Assembly: GCA_947442095.1 (NCBI GenBank)
Contig: CANEVG010000114.1
Location: 1-9,682, forward strand
DNA: 9,682 bases
Direction of reading: 5' to 3'
Source of the DNA: Sphingomonadaceae bacterium
GTDB lineage: Bacteria; Pseudomonadota; Alphaproteobacteria; Sphingomonadales; Sphingomonadaceae
Shown in pieces: positions 1 to 6,194 of this stretch (within the stretch, counting starts at the first letter, position 1; every line of letters starts with the position of its first letter). Both the position numbers and the translations under genes were made by a program. Under the pieces are notes generated by a model. That model was not told the DNA's origin and ran no database searches. It saw only the letters and a list, made by a program, of their open reading frames with translations.

Positions 1-568
1 CCGCGAAGGCTTCCAGCGCGGGCGCAATCTCGACAAGATCGGCATGGACGAGGCGGATACCTCCGAACTGTTCTTCAACGATGTGCGTGTGCCGATCACC
101 AACTGCCTCGGTGAAGAGGGCAAGGGCTTCATCTATCTGATGAGCGAGCTCCCGCAGGAGCGCCTGTCGATAGCGGTTTCGGCGCAAGCCGGGGCGCAGC
201 GCGCATTTGACGATACCGTGGAATTCACCCGCGATCGCAAGGCCTTCGGCAAGCCGATTCTCGATTTCCAGAATACGCGTTTCGTGCTGGCCGATCTCAA
301 GGCAAAGCTGCAGGTCGGCTGGGCGCATCTGGATTGGGCGCTGTCCCGCCATCTGAAACGCGAGCTGACGCCCGAGGAAGGCGCTGCCGCCAAGCTGTGG
401 CACACCGAACTGCAGTGGGAAATCATGGACAAGTGCCTCCAGCTCCATGGCGGCGCGGGCTACATGAACGAGTACGCGATCGCCAAGGCCTGGCGCGGTG
501 CGCGCGTGACGCGTATCTTCGGCGGAACCAGCGAAATCATGAAGGAGCTGATCGGGCGCAAGCTCTGA
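1..568 (+). CDS. Acyl-CoA dehydrogenase, long-chain (LCAD) type, C-terminal part (5' end outside window)
   Basis: Flavin enzyme that would form the alpha,beta double bond of an acyl-CoA, passing electrons to ETF; cytoplasmic. The frame is open from base 2, so about 188 C-terminal residues are seen and the N-terminal domain lies off the window. Visible marks are QRKAFGK-like 'DRKAFGKPILDFQ', 'CLQLHGGAGYMNEY' and the end 'GGTSEIMKELIGRKL', very close to the C-terminus of mammalian LCAD. The usual catalytic Glu of the 'YEGT' motif is Gly here (codon 521-523), but a Glu is present in 'ELPQERL' (codon 158-160), the site used by LCAD and isovaleryl-CoA dehydrogenase. Substrate chain length cannot be read from the fragment. 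It ends 21 bases before a terminator, so it is the last gene of its unit. Confidence 0.93.
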   Translation, partial: REGFQRGRNLDKIGMDEADTSELFFNDVRVPITNCLGEEGKGFIYLMSELPQERLSIAVSAQAGAQRAFDDTVEFTRDRKAFGKPILDFQNTRFVLADLKAKLQVGWAHLDWALSRHLKRELTPEEGAAAKLWHTELQWEIMDKCLQLHGGAGYMNEYAIAKAWRGARVTRIFGGTSEIMKELIGRKL

Positions 569-589
569 TCAGCGATCACAGGCCAAAAT

Positions 590-619
590 AAAACCCAGCC
601 GGGCGACCGGCTGGGTTTT
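590..619 (+). terminator. Rho-independent terminator, probably bidirectional
   Basis: A perfect 13-bp inverted repeat, arms AAAACCCAGCCGG (590-602) and CCGGCTGGGTTTT (607-619), encloses the 4-base loop GCGA. The GC core is flanked by A-run and T-run on both sides, so it can work for the plus-strand acyl-CoA dehydrogenase (stop at 568) and for the minus-strand gene whose stop is at 641-643. Confidence 0.93.
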
Positions 620-640
620 CTCCATTCAGGGCGAGCAGAC

Positions 641-1381
641 CTAGTTGCCGGTGTAGACCCGCTTCTCCTTCACGCGCTTGACCCGGTAGACGGGGCGGCG
701 CGGCACATAGTCATGGTGGGCGCGCTCGCGCACATAGGTCACGGTTTCGGTGCGCGTTTCGGTGCAGGGCTGCTGCTGCGGCGCTGGCATCATCATCACC
801 GGCACCATCATGTAACCATAGGCTGGGTAGCCGTATCCCGGATAGACGCCCGGCGGCGGACCATAGGCCGCAGGCGGCGCGTAGCTGCTGAAGAACTCCT
901 CGCACTCGCGTTCGCGGCTGCGATCGACAGACTTACCGATGGCCCCGCCGGCAACGGCCCCGACCGCGGCCCCGGCAACGGTGCCCAGCGCGCGGTTGCT
1001 CGAGGCTACCCGATTGCCGACGACGCCGCCGACCAGGCCGCCGATCACCGCGCCGGTCGTGCCGCCGCTGCGGTGACTGACGCCTTGGCACTTGTCGAGC
1101 ATCTCGCGATAGCGTGGATCGGCTTCGGCCGGATTGGGCGGCGGTGCGCCGTTGTATATCGGGGCGGGCATCGGCTGCGCATACGCACCCTGCCATGAGG
1201 GTTGGCTATAGGGCAAAGGTGTGGCGGGATAGCTGCCCTGATGCGGGGCCTGGTATGCGCCCGGGTAGCCCGATGGAGAGTTCGCCTGCGGCGGCTGCTG
1301 ATTCTGCGCATACACCGGCGCCGGCACGGCAAGGCCGGTGGCCATGGAAGCCGCCAGCACGGCACGAAATATTCTTGCCAT
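641..1381 (-). CDS. Secreted glycine-zipper (2TM-like) envelope protein
   Basis: 246 residues. Residues 1-25 look like a signal peptide (MARIFRAVLAAS..., cleavage after PVYA). Residues 26-90 are rich in Pro, Gln, Tyr and Gly and likely disordered. Residues about 107-150 form a glycine zipper (GAVIGGLVGGVVGNRV, then GTVAGAAVGAVAGGAIGK), as in the 17-kDa rickettsial surface antigen and 2TM glycine-zipper families. A tail follows with a PGYGYPAYGY/Met-rich stretch and a basic end (YRVKRVKEKRVY). Cys98 and Cys160 flank the zipper and could pair. There is no lipobox Cys. The protein is probably periplasmic or outer-membrane associated; its precise role is unknown. The ATG is preceded by AGGGG about 8 bases upstream. 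It is a single-gene unit facing the 590-619 terminator. Confidence 0.85.
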   Translation of the reverse strand: MARIFRAVLAASMATGLAVPAPVYAQNQQPPQANSPSGYPGAYQAPHQGSYPATPLPYSQPSWQGAYAQPMPAPIYNGAPPPNPAEADPRYREMLDKCQGVSHRSGGTTGAVIGGLVGGVVGNRVASSNRALGTVAGAAVGAVAGGAIGKSVDRSRERECEEFFSSYAPPAAYGPPPGVYPGYGYPAYGYMMVPVMMMPAPQQQPCTETRTETVTYVRERAHHDYVPRRPVYRVKRVKEKRVYTGN

Positions 1382-1423
1382 CTCGATCCCCTGTCAGCAT
1401 CTGGGTGCTGAATTCCGACAAGT

Positions 1424-1440
1424 CTGCGCAGGATGCGCAG
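1424..1440. repeat. 17-bp inverted repeat upstream of the glycine-zipper gene
   Basis: CTGCGCA and TGCGCAG arms (7 bp, perfect) are separated by GGA, centred about 50 bp upstream of the minus-strand ATG at 1381. Each arm contains the self-complementary TGCGCA. It could be an operator or an mRNA-leader hairpin; no trailing T-run supports a terminator. The rest of the 147-bp gap (1382-1528) shows no convincing promoter boxes to me. Confidence 0.5.
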
Positions 1441-1528
1441 CGGAACCCCGCCATTAACACATTGTTTAGCATCACAGTCCGGACACCACCAAGGGCCGCG
1501 GACGAGATGTGCCGAAACGGGGCAGGGA

Positions 1529-2011
1529 TCAGATGCGGTTGGCAATAGCCTTCGCCAGCGCCTCGATGCCTGCAGCATCCTCGGCATCGAAGCGCGCCAG
1601 GAGCGGGCTATCAAGATCGATCACCGCGATGACGGCGCCGTTTCTGCGGACTGGAACGACGAGCTCGGACCGGCTCGCGGCATCGCAGGCAATATGGCCT
1701 GGAAACGCATGGACATCGGGAACCAGCTGCGTTTCACCCGTGGCCGCAGCGGCACCGCACACGCCCTGACCGAGCGCGATGCGGATGCATGCAGGCCGCC
1801 CTGAAAATGGCCCGAGCACGAGTTCGCCGCCGATCATCCGGTAGAAGCCGGCCCAGTTCAGATCGGGCAAGAACCCCGCCATGAGCGCGGCGCAATTGGC
1901 CATGTTGGCAACCGCATCACCTTCGCCCCTCGTGATGGTTTGGGCGGCTTCGACAAGATCTTTATAAAGCGCCTGTTTCGGCTGTCCTGGCGTAGGTGCA
2001 AAGTCGTACAT
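1529..2011 (-). CDS. msrC: Free methionine-(R)-sulfoxide reductase (GAF-domain fRMsr)
   Basis: 160 residues, a single GAF domain, the usual size of this family. It reduces free L-methionine-(R)-sulfoxide to methionine in the cytosol with reducing power from thioredoxin, as an oxidative-damage repair step. The three family cysteines are all present: Cys75 (GRPACIRI), Cys85 (GQGVCG) and Cys109 (HIACD). Their spacings of 10 and 24 residues match those I recall for E. coli YebR (84, 94, 118). The acidic substrate-binding residues SE116LVVP and ID132LD134 are also present. So this is an active-type enzyme, not a signalling GAF protein. The ATG at 2009-2011 has GGAAG about 5 bases upstream (2016-2020). 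It is divergent from the dehydrogenase gene at 2134. Confidence 0.93.
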   Translation of the reverse strand: MYDFAPTPGQPKQALYKDLVEAAQTITRGEGDAVANMANCAALMAGFLPDLNWAGFYRMIGGELVLGPFSGRPACIRIALGQGVCGAAAATGETQLVPDVHAFPGHIACDAASRSELVVPVRRNGAVIAVIDLDSPLLARFDAEDAAGIEALAKAIANRI

Positions 2012-2028
2012 GATGCTTCCTTACCAGC

Positions 2029-2042
2029 GTTCAATGTTCAAG
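2029..2042. repeat. Tandem GTTCAA repeat upstream of msrC
   Basis: GTTCAAT is followed directly by GTTCAAG, a 7-bp period, ending at the edge of the palindrome at 2041-2057. On the minus strand it reads as two TTGAAC-like copies, which could resemble -35 boxes, but I see no matching -10 before the msrC start. Confidence 0.35.
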
Positions 2043-2057
2043 TTGCGCCGCGCAACT
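2041..2057. promoter_or_regulatory. 17-bp palindrome in the divergent msrC / dehydrogenase intergenic region
   Basis: Arms AGTTGCGC and GCGCAACT (8 bp, perfect) flank one central C. The site lies 30 bp upstream of the msrC start and 77 bp upstream of the dehydrogenase start, in a 122-bp divergent gap. An odd-length symmetric site here fits a dimeric repressor or activator operator. No T-run follows, so a terminator is unlikely. The regulator is not identifiable. Confidence 0.5.
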
Positions 2058-2097
2058 GGAACGGGTTCGGCAGAATTGGCCCTGCCAGTTTGGGCCA

Positions 2098-2126
2098 TTG
2101 CGAGAAGCCGGCGCGGCTCCTAGACT
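2098..2126 (+). promoter_or_regulatory. Candidate sigma70-type promoter for the sugar dehydrogenase
   Basis: TTGCGA (2098-2103), a 17-bp spacer and TAGACT (2121-2126) match four of six positions each against the TTGACA/TATAAT consensus. Initiation would fall at about 2132-2134, on the ATG, implying a leaderless or nearly leaderless mRNA. Matches are moderate, so this is a suggestion. Confidence 0.3.
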
Positions 2127-2133
2127 TGAGCAT

Positions 2134-3597
2134 ATGACCATCATGCGCAAGACCCTGACCGGGCTCATCGTCTTTCTCGTTCTCCTTGGCCTGTTCGCCT
2201 TCTGGCTACTGCGCGGCGATACCGCGCAGTTTGCGCTCGACAAGACCACTGGCCCCAAGCCGCAATTGGCCGAGGCTGCGCCGCAGTGGTTCCCCACGGT
2301 GGGCATTGCCAAGCCGATCGGCTGGGCCGGCGGCGCTACCCCCGTGGCGAGCGAGGGGCTGACGGTAACCCGTTTTGCCGACAAGCTCGATCATCCGCGC
2401 ACGCTCTATGTGTTGCCCAATGGCGATGTGCTGGCCGCAGAAACCAACAGTCCGCCGCAGCGCGGCCCGGGCGGTATCACGGGGCTGGTCATGGGCTATC
2501 TTTTCTCGGCTGCCGGGGCTGGCGATCCCTCGCCGAACAAGATCGTGGTGCTGCGCGATAACAATGGCGACGGCACAGCTGACCAGCGCTTCGAAATGGC
2601 TAACCCTGGGCTCAGTTCGCCCTTCGGCATGGTGCTGCGCGAAGGGCGACTTTACGTCGGCAATCATGACGCGGTCGTTTCGTGGCCGTTCACGCCGGGG
2701 CAGACCACGCTGGATGGCAAGCCAGCAAAACTGATGGACCTGCCCGGAGGCGGCAACCATTGGGCGCGCAATCTTGTGCTCAGCCCGGATGGCATGCACC
2801 TCTACGTGACGGTTGGTTCGGCTTCGAACATCGCGGAGAACGGACTTGAAGCCGAGACTGGCCGGGCAGCGATCCATGAGTACGACTTCTCAAAGCGCTC
2901 TTCGAGGCTATTTGCCGAAGGTCTGCGCAACCCGACTGGGCTCGACTGGAATCCTCGCAGCGGCGAACTGTGGACTACCGTCAACGAGCGCGACATGCTC
3001 GGATCGGATCTAGTGCCCGATTATCTGACCACTGTGCCTCTCGGCGCGCAGTACGGTTGGCCCTGGATATACTGGAAGAGGAACATCGACTGGCGGGTCA
3101 AAGCTCCGATGCCGGGTGATATGTTCGAGTATGTCCGCAAGCCGGAATACGGGCTTGGCGCGCATGTCGCGCCGCTCGGGTTGGCCTTTGCACGGGGCGG
3201 CAATCTGATGGGTGAGCGTTTCGCCAGCGGGGCGTTCGTGGCGCGGCATGGTTCGTGGAACCGCAAGCCGCTCTCCGGCTACGACGTGGTGTTCGTCCGG
3301 TTCGACAACAACGGCAATGTCCTGCCCGCGCCGCCCATACCGGTGCTGACCGGGTTCCTGAAAGACGAAAAGACGACACAGGGCCGCCCCGCATGGGTCA
3401 CCTTCGCCAACGACGGCGCGCTGCTTGTAAGCGACGACACGGGCGGTGTGGTCTGGCGGGTCGTGGCCCGCGGCGCAAAGCCCGCCGCAGAAATCACCGC
3501 CATCGCCGGCACGCCCATGCCGCCAGCACCAAAGGCGGACGCGAAGTTCATCGTACGGCCGAGCACCGATTCCGATCTGCTCAAGCCGCAACGTTAA
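2134..3597 (+). CDS. Membrane-anchored PQQ-dependent sugar dehydrogenase-like protein (sorbosone dehydrogenase family)
   Basis: 487 residues from the ATG at 2134. An in-frame TTG at 2098 would add 12 residues lacking a signal, and ATG 2143 is also possible; no good Shine-Dalgarno precedes any of them. Residues 9-26 form one hydrophobic segment behind MTIMRK, so the rest is likely periplasmic and anchored. The body is a six-bladed propeller of the soluble glucose/L-sorbosone dehydrogenase family. It has the DNNGDGTAD calcium-type loop (142-150), His209 in GGNHWARNLVLSPDG (equivalent of the catalytic His of soluble glucose dehydrogenase), AEGLRNPTGLDW (261-272), ERD.LG..LVPDYL (285-298), YGWPWIYWK (307-315), HGSWNR (372-377) and GRPAWVTFANDGALLVSDD (417-435). 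It would oxidise a sugar or similar alcohol with PQQ, but the substrate is not deducible. No pqq synthesis genes are in view. It overlaps the convergent ATPase gene by 4 bp. Confidence 0.87.
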   Translation: MTIMRKTLTGLIVFLVLLGLFAFWLLRGDTAQFALDKTTGPKPQLAEAAPQWFPTVGIAKPIGWAGGATPVASEGLTVTRFADKLDHPRTLYVLPNGDVLAAETNSPPQRGPGGITGLVMGYLFSAAGAGDPSPNKIVVLRDNNGDGTADQRFEMANPGLSSPFGMVLREGRLYVGNHDAVVSWPFTPGQTTLDGKPAKLMDLPGGGNHWARNLVLSPDGMHLYVTVGSASNIAENGLEAETGRAAIHEYDFSKRSSRLFAEGLRNPTGLDWNPRSGELWTTVNERDMLGSDLVPDYLTTVPLGAQYGWPWIYWKRNIDWRVKAPMPGDMFEYVRKPEYGLGAHVAPLGLAFARGGNLMGERFASGAFVARHGSWNRKPLSGYDVVFVRFDNNGNVLPAPPIPVLTGFLKDEKTTQGRPAWVTFANDGALLVSDDTGGVVWRVVARGAKPAAEITAIAGTPMPPAPKADAKFIVRPSTDSDLLKPQR

Positions 3598-4415
3598 AGC
3601 TTGCGGCCAGCGCGCCCCGCCAGTTCGTTGACGAATTGCCAAGCAACGCGGCCCGACCGGCTGCCGCGCTGCTTGGACCAGGCCAGCGCGTCGTCGGTCT
3701 GGAATTCCAGACCGTGGTGGCCTGCATAGCCTGTGATGATCGCGAGGTAATCATCCTGCGAGCAGGCATGGAAGCCCAGCGAAAGGCCGAAGCGGTCCGC
3801 GAGCGCGAGCCGGTCATCGACCACGTCGCGCGGGTTGATGGGATCGTTCTGCTCGGCCATGTGCCGCTCGACAATCGCCCGGCGGTTCGAGGTGACGGCA
3901 AGCCTTACGTTGGCGGGCCGCGCTTCAACGCCGCCTTCAAGCCAGGAACGCAGGCGGCGCGACGAACTCGCATCATCGGCATCGAAGCCAAGATCATCTA
4001 GCAGGATCAGGAACTGGCGGTCTGATTGCCGAAGAACCGTGAGCAGGCCGGTGAGCCCCTCGTCAGGCGCGGCCTGCACTAGCGCGATCCGGCCCGGGTA
4101 CGCATCCTGCGCCGCGCGGACCGCAGCGCGCACCAACGCCGATTTTCCCATGCCCCGCGCGCCCCACAGCAGCATGTCGTGGGCGGCTGCGCCGCGTGCC
4201 AGCCGCACAACATTCTCCGCGACCGCGGCCTTCTGGGCGTCGACCCCGCAGATCAGGGCGAGCGGCGGGGCTTCCAGCGGATCGACCGGGCGCGCGCTCG
4301 ATCCGGTCCAGACGTAGGCCGGATGCGCGTGCCAATCGGCTCTGGGCGGCGCGGGCGGTGCGAGCCGTTCCAGCGCATCGGCAATGCGCACCAGCACCGC
4401 GTCGGTCTCGCTCAT
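3594..4415 (-). CDS. DUF815-family AAA+ ATPase
   Basis: 273 residues. It is a P-loop ATPase of the DUF815 group, whose biological role is undefined. Visible: an N-terminal helical part with proline-rich linker (1-50), Walker A GARGMGKS (85-92), Walker B FLILLDDL (135-142), sensor-1-like VTSNRR (174-179), the family sequence DRLALADRFGLSL with a candidate Arg finger at 208, and the C-terminal GSRSGRVAWQF sensor-2 region (251-261). No transmembrane segment or signal is present, so it is cytosolic. Length is normal for the family. Its ATG overlaps the stop of the upstream acyl-CoA dehydrogenase (ATGA), so translation is probably coupled. Its TAA shares TTAA with the stop of the facing dehydrogenase gene. 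Most relatives are annotated only as ATP-binding proteins. Confidence 0.9.
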   Translation of the reverse strand: MSETDAVLVRIADALERLAPPAPPRADWHAHPAYVWTGSSARPVDPLEAPPLALICGVDAQKAAVAENVVRLARGAAAHDMLLWGARGMGKSALVRAAVRAAQDAYPGRIALVQAAPDEGLTGLLTVLRQSDRQFLILLDDLGFDADDASSSRRLRSWLEGGVEARPANVRLAVTSNRRAIVERHMAEQNDPINPRDVVDDRLALADRFGLSLGFHACSQDDYLAIITGYAGHHGLEFQTDDALAWSKQRGSRSGRVAWQFVNELAGRAGRKL

Positions 4416-6133
4416 CGCGTCAGTGCCGCGCTGTCGAGGTCAAAGTAGAGCGCTGCGCCCGCCATGGCCGCGGCGCCAAGCCCGCGCGCTTCGGGCGCGA
4501 TGGTGCGGTTGAAGACCTTGGTGACGGCGGTCTTTTCGATTGAGGCGGTTGCGCGGGCCTGCCGGGCGAGCTGCCAGCCAGCGACCGCGACGGCACACAT
4601 CGTCAGGAACGGGACGCTGCCCGCCAGCTTGTCGTCGAGCGTCGCATCGCTGCTCGCCATCCAGGTGCCGATGGCGGCCGCATCCTTGGCAAGCGCGGCG
4701 ACTTCGGGCACGTCCTGCATTTCAGCGGCGATATCGGCCATCAGGGCCTGCAGCACACCGCCGCCTTCCATCCCAAGCTTGCGCGTGACGAGGTCTGCGG
4801 CCTGAATGCCGTTGGTGCCTTCGTAGATCGGGGCAATGCGTGCATCGCGGTAATGCTGCGCGGCGCCGGTGTCCTCGACAAAGCCCATGCCGCCGTGAAC
4901 TTGCACGCCGATGCTGGTCACTTCGCAGCCGACGTCGGTGCCCCAGGCCTTGAGCAGCGGCACAAGCAATTCGGCGCGCTGCTGCGCGGCCCGGTCACCC
5001 AGCAGGCCGCGATCGACCTGCCCGGCGGTGTAATAGAGCAATGCGCGGACGCCTTCGGTGAGCGCGCGCATCCGCAGGATCATGCGCCGCACATCAGGGT
5101 GCTCGATGATCGCAACCGGGCTCTTGTCGTTTGATCCGGCGCGCGGCGACTGCACCCGGTCGCGCGCATACGCGCGGGCCTGTTGCAGCGCGCGTTCTGC
5201 GATCTGGACGCCCTGGCTGCCGACATTGATGCGCGCCGAGTTCATCATCGTGAACATGGCCTTGAGGCCCTCGTTCTCGTGGCCGACAAGCTCGCCGATG
5301 CATTCCCCATTATCGCCATACGACATGACGCATGTGGGCGAGACATTGATGCCGAGCTTGTGCTCGATCGAGACGCAGCGGATATCGTTGCGCTCACCCA
5401 GTGTGCCATCGGCGTTCACGTGGACCTTGGGCACGATGAACAACGAGATGCCGCGCGAGCCGCTGGGCGCACCCGGTGTGCGAGCAAGGACGAGGTGGAT
5501 CACGTTTTCGGCCAGCTCATGCTCGCCCCACGTAATGTAGATCTTGGTTCCGGCGATGCGGTATTTGCCGGCGTGGTGGCCTTCCTCGATCGGCGTGGCG
5601 GTGGTGCGCAGCGCGCCGACATCCGAGCCGGCTTGCGGTTCGGTGAGGTTCATCGTGCCAGACCACGCGCCGGAGATCAGGTTGGGCAGGAAGAGCGCTT
5701 TCTGCTCCGCGCTGCCGTGATGGTCCAGCGCTTCGATCGCGCCCACGGTGAGCATGGGCAGGAGCGTGAAGCCCATGTTGGCCGCGCCCAAAGTTTCGAG
5801 CACGCAGGTGGCGAGCGTGAAGGGCAGGCCCTGGCCGCCAAATTCGGCAGGTCCGGCGATGGAGCCCCACCCTTGCTCGACAAACGCGCGGTAAGCCTCG
5901 GCGTAGCCGGCAGGAGAGGAGACCCTTCCATCGGCGCAGTGCGCGCCTTCAGTGTCCCCGATTCGGTTGAGCGGCGCCCATTCGCCTGCAGCAAAGGCAC
6001 CGATGCCCTCGGCAATGGCCTCGACCACGTCCGGTGTGGCTGCGCCGTAGCGTTCGTGCGCGGCAAGTTCCTCGATTCCGGCGCAGACGCGCATGGCGAG
6101 GACCTGATCTTCGGTGGGGGCAGTAAAGCTCAT
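4412..6133 (-). CDS. Acyl-CoA dehydrogenase with C-terminal extension (FadE / DmdC-like)
   Basis: 573 residues, the approximately 600-residue class with an extra C-terminal acyl-CoA dehydrogenase domain, like 3-methylmercaptopropionyl-CoA dehydrogenase DmdC and many sphingomonad FadE paralogues. Domains: N-terminal helical (about 30-155), FAD-contacting beta domain starting at MNLTEPQAGSDVGA (161-174), C-terminal helical domain with VQVHGGMGFVED (410-421), then the extension from about 455 to the end. The catalytic base is Glu438 in IYEGTNGIQA; Ala300 occupies the alternative LCAD-type position. Electrons would go to ETF. The real substrate (fatty acyl-CoA or methylmercaptopropionyl-CoA) cannot be told from sequence, and no dmd genes are adjacent. 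The ATG has AAGGA 9 bases upstream (6143-6147), next to a palindrome. It is the first gene of a two-gene unit with the DUF815 ATPase. Confidence 0.93.
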   Translation of the reverse strand: MSFTAPTEDQVLAMRVCAGIEELAAHERYGAATPDVVEAIAEGIGAFAAGEWAPLNRIGDTEGAHCADGRVSSPAGYAEAYRAFVEQGWGSIAGPAEFGGQGLPFTLATCVLETLGAANMGFTLLPMLTVGAIEALDHHGSAEQKALFLPNLISGAWSGTMNLTEPQAGSDVGALRTTATPIEEGHHAGKYRIAGTKIYITWGEHELAENVIHLVLARTPGAPSGSRGISLFIVPKVHVNADGTLGERNDIRCVSIEHKLGINVSPTCVMSYGDNGECIGELVGHENEGLKAMFTMMNSARINVGSQGVQIAERALQQARAYARDRVQSPRAGSNDKSPVAIIEHPDVRRMILRMRALTEGVRALLYYTAGQVDRGLLGDRAAQQRAELLVPLLKAWGTDVGCEVTSIGVQVHGGMGFVEDTGAAQHYRDARIAPIYEGTNGIQAADLVTRKLGMEGGGVLQALMADIAAEMQDVPEVAALAKDAAAIGTWMASSDATLDDKLAGSVPFLTMCAVAVAGWQLARQARATASIEKTAVTKVFNRTIAPEARGLGAAAMAGAALYFDLDSAALTR

Positions 6134-6143
6134 GCGCTGTTTT

Positions 6144-6164
6144 CCTTGGCAGCCTCTGCCAAGG
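6144..6164. promoter_or_regulatory. 21-bp palindrome in the 47-bp divergent promoter region
   Basis: Arms CCTTGGCA (6144-6151) and TGCCAAGG (6157-6164) are perfect 8-bp inverted repeats around GCCTC. The left arm covers the minus-strand Shine-Dalgarno of the acyl-CoA dehydrogenase and includes TTGGCA, a possible -35 for tsaC. It could be a DNA operator or, if transcription starts far enough upstream, an mRNA hairpin hiding the ribosome site. Confidence 0.55.
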
Positions 6165-6172
6165 CCTATAGC
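6146..6172 (+). promoter_or_regulatory. Candidate tsaC promoter
   Basis: TTGGCA (five of six to TTGACA), a short 15-bp spacer and TATAGC (6167-6172). Initiation would be at about 6179-6181, on the tsaC ATG, which has no well-spaced Shine-Dalgarno of its own; a leaderless mRNA is possible. The short spacer lowers confidence. Confidence 0.3.
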
Positions 6173-6194
6173 GGCAAGGCATGACCACGACCAA
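6165..6194 (-). promoter_or_regulatory. Candidate promoter for the acyl-CoA dehydrogenase unit
   Basis: Read on the minus strand: TTGGTC (6194-6189), an 18-bp spacer, TATAGG (6170-6165). The core CTATAG is self-complementary, so the same bases could act as -10 in both directions with the tsaC promoter. Initiation near 6158 would leave the mRNA with only part of the palindrome. Confidence 0.3.

Noticed and set aside
2098..2133. TTG start for the PQQ-type dehydrogenase
   Set aside because: It would place 12 unrelated residues before the membrane anchor, and the same TTG fits better as part of a -35 box. No Shine-Dalgarno is seen.
3255..4001. 248-residue open frame on the plus strand
   Set aside because: It spans two well-supported genes in other frames, is Arg/His-rich and has no family features.
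5183..6184. 333-residue open frame on the plus strand
   Set aside because: It lies fully antisense to the clear acyl-CoA dehydrogenase, and its sequence is compositionally biased with no recognisable motif. High-GC DNA commonly gives such shadows.
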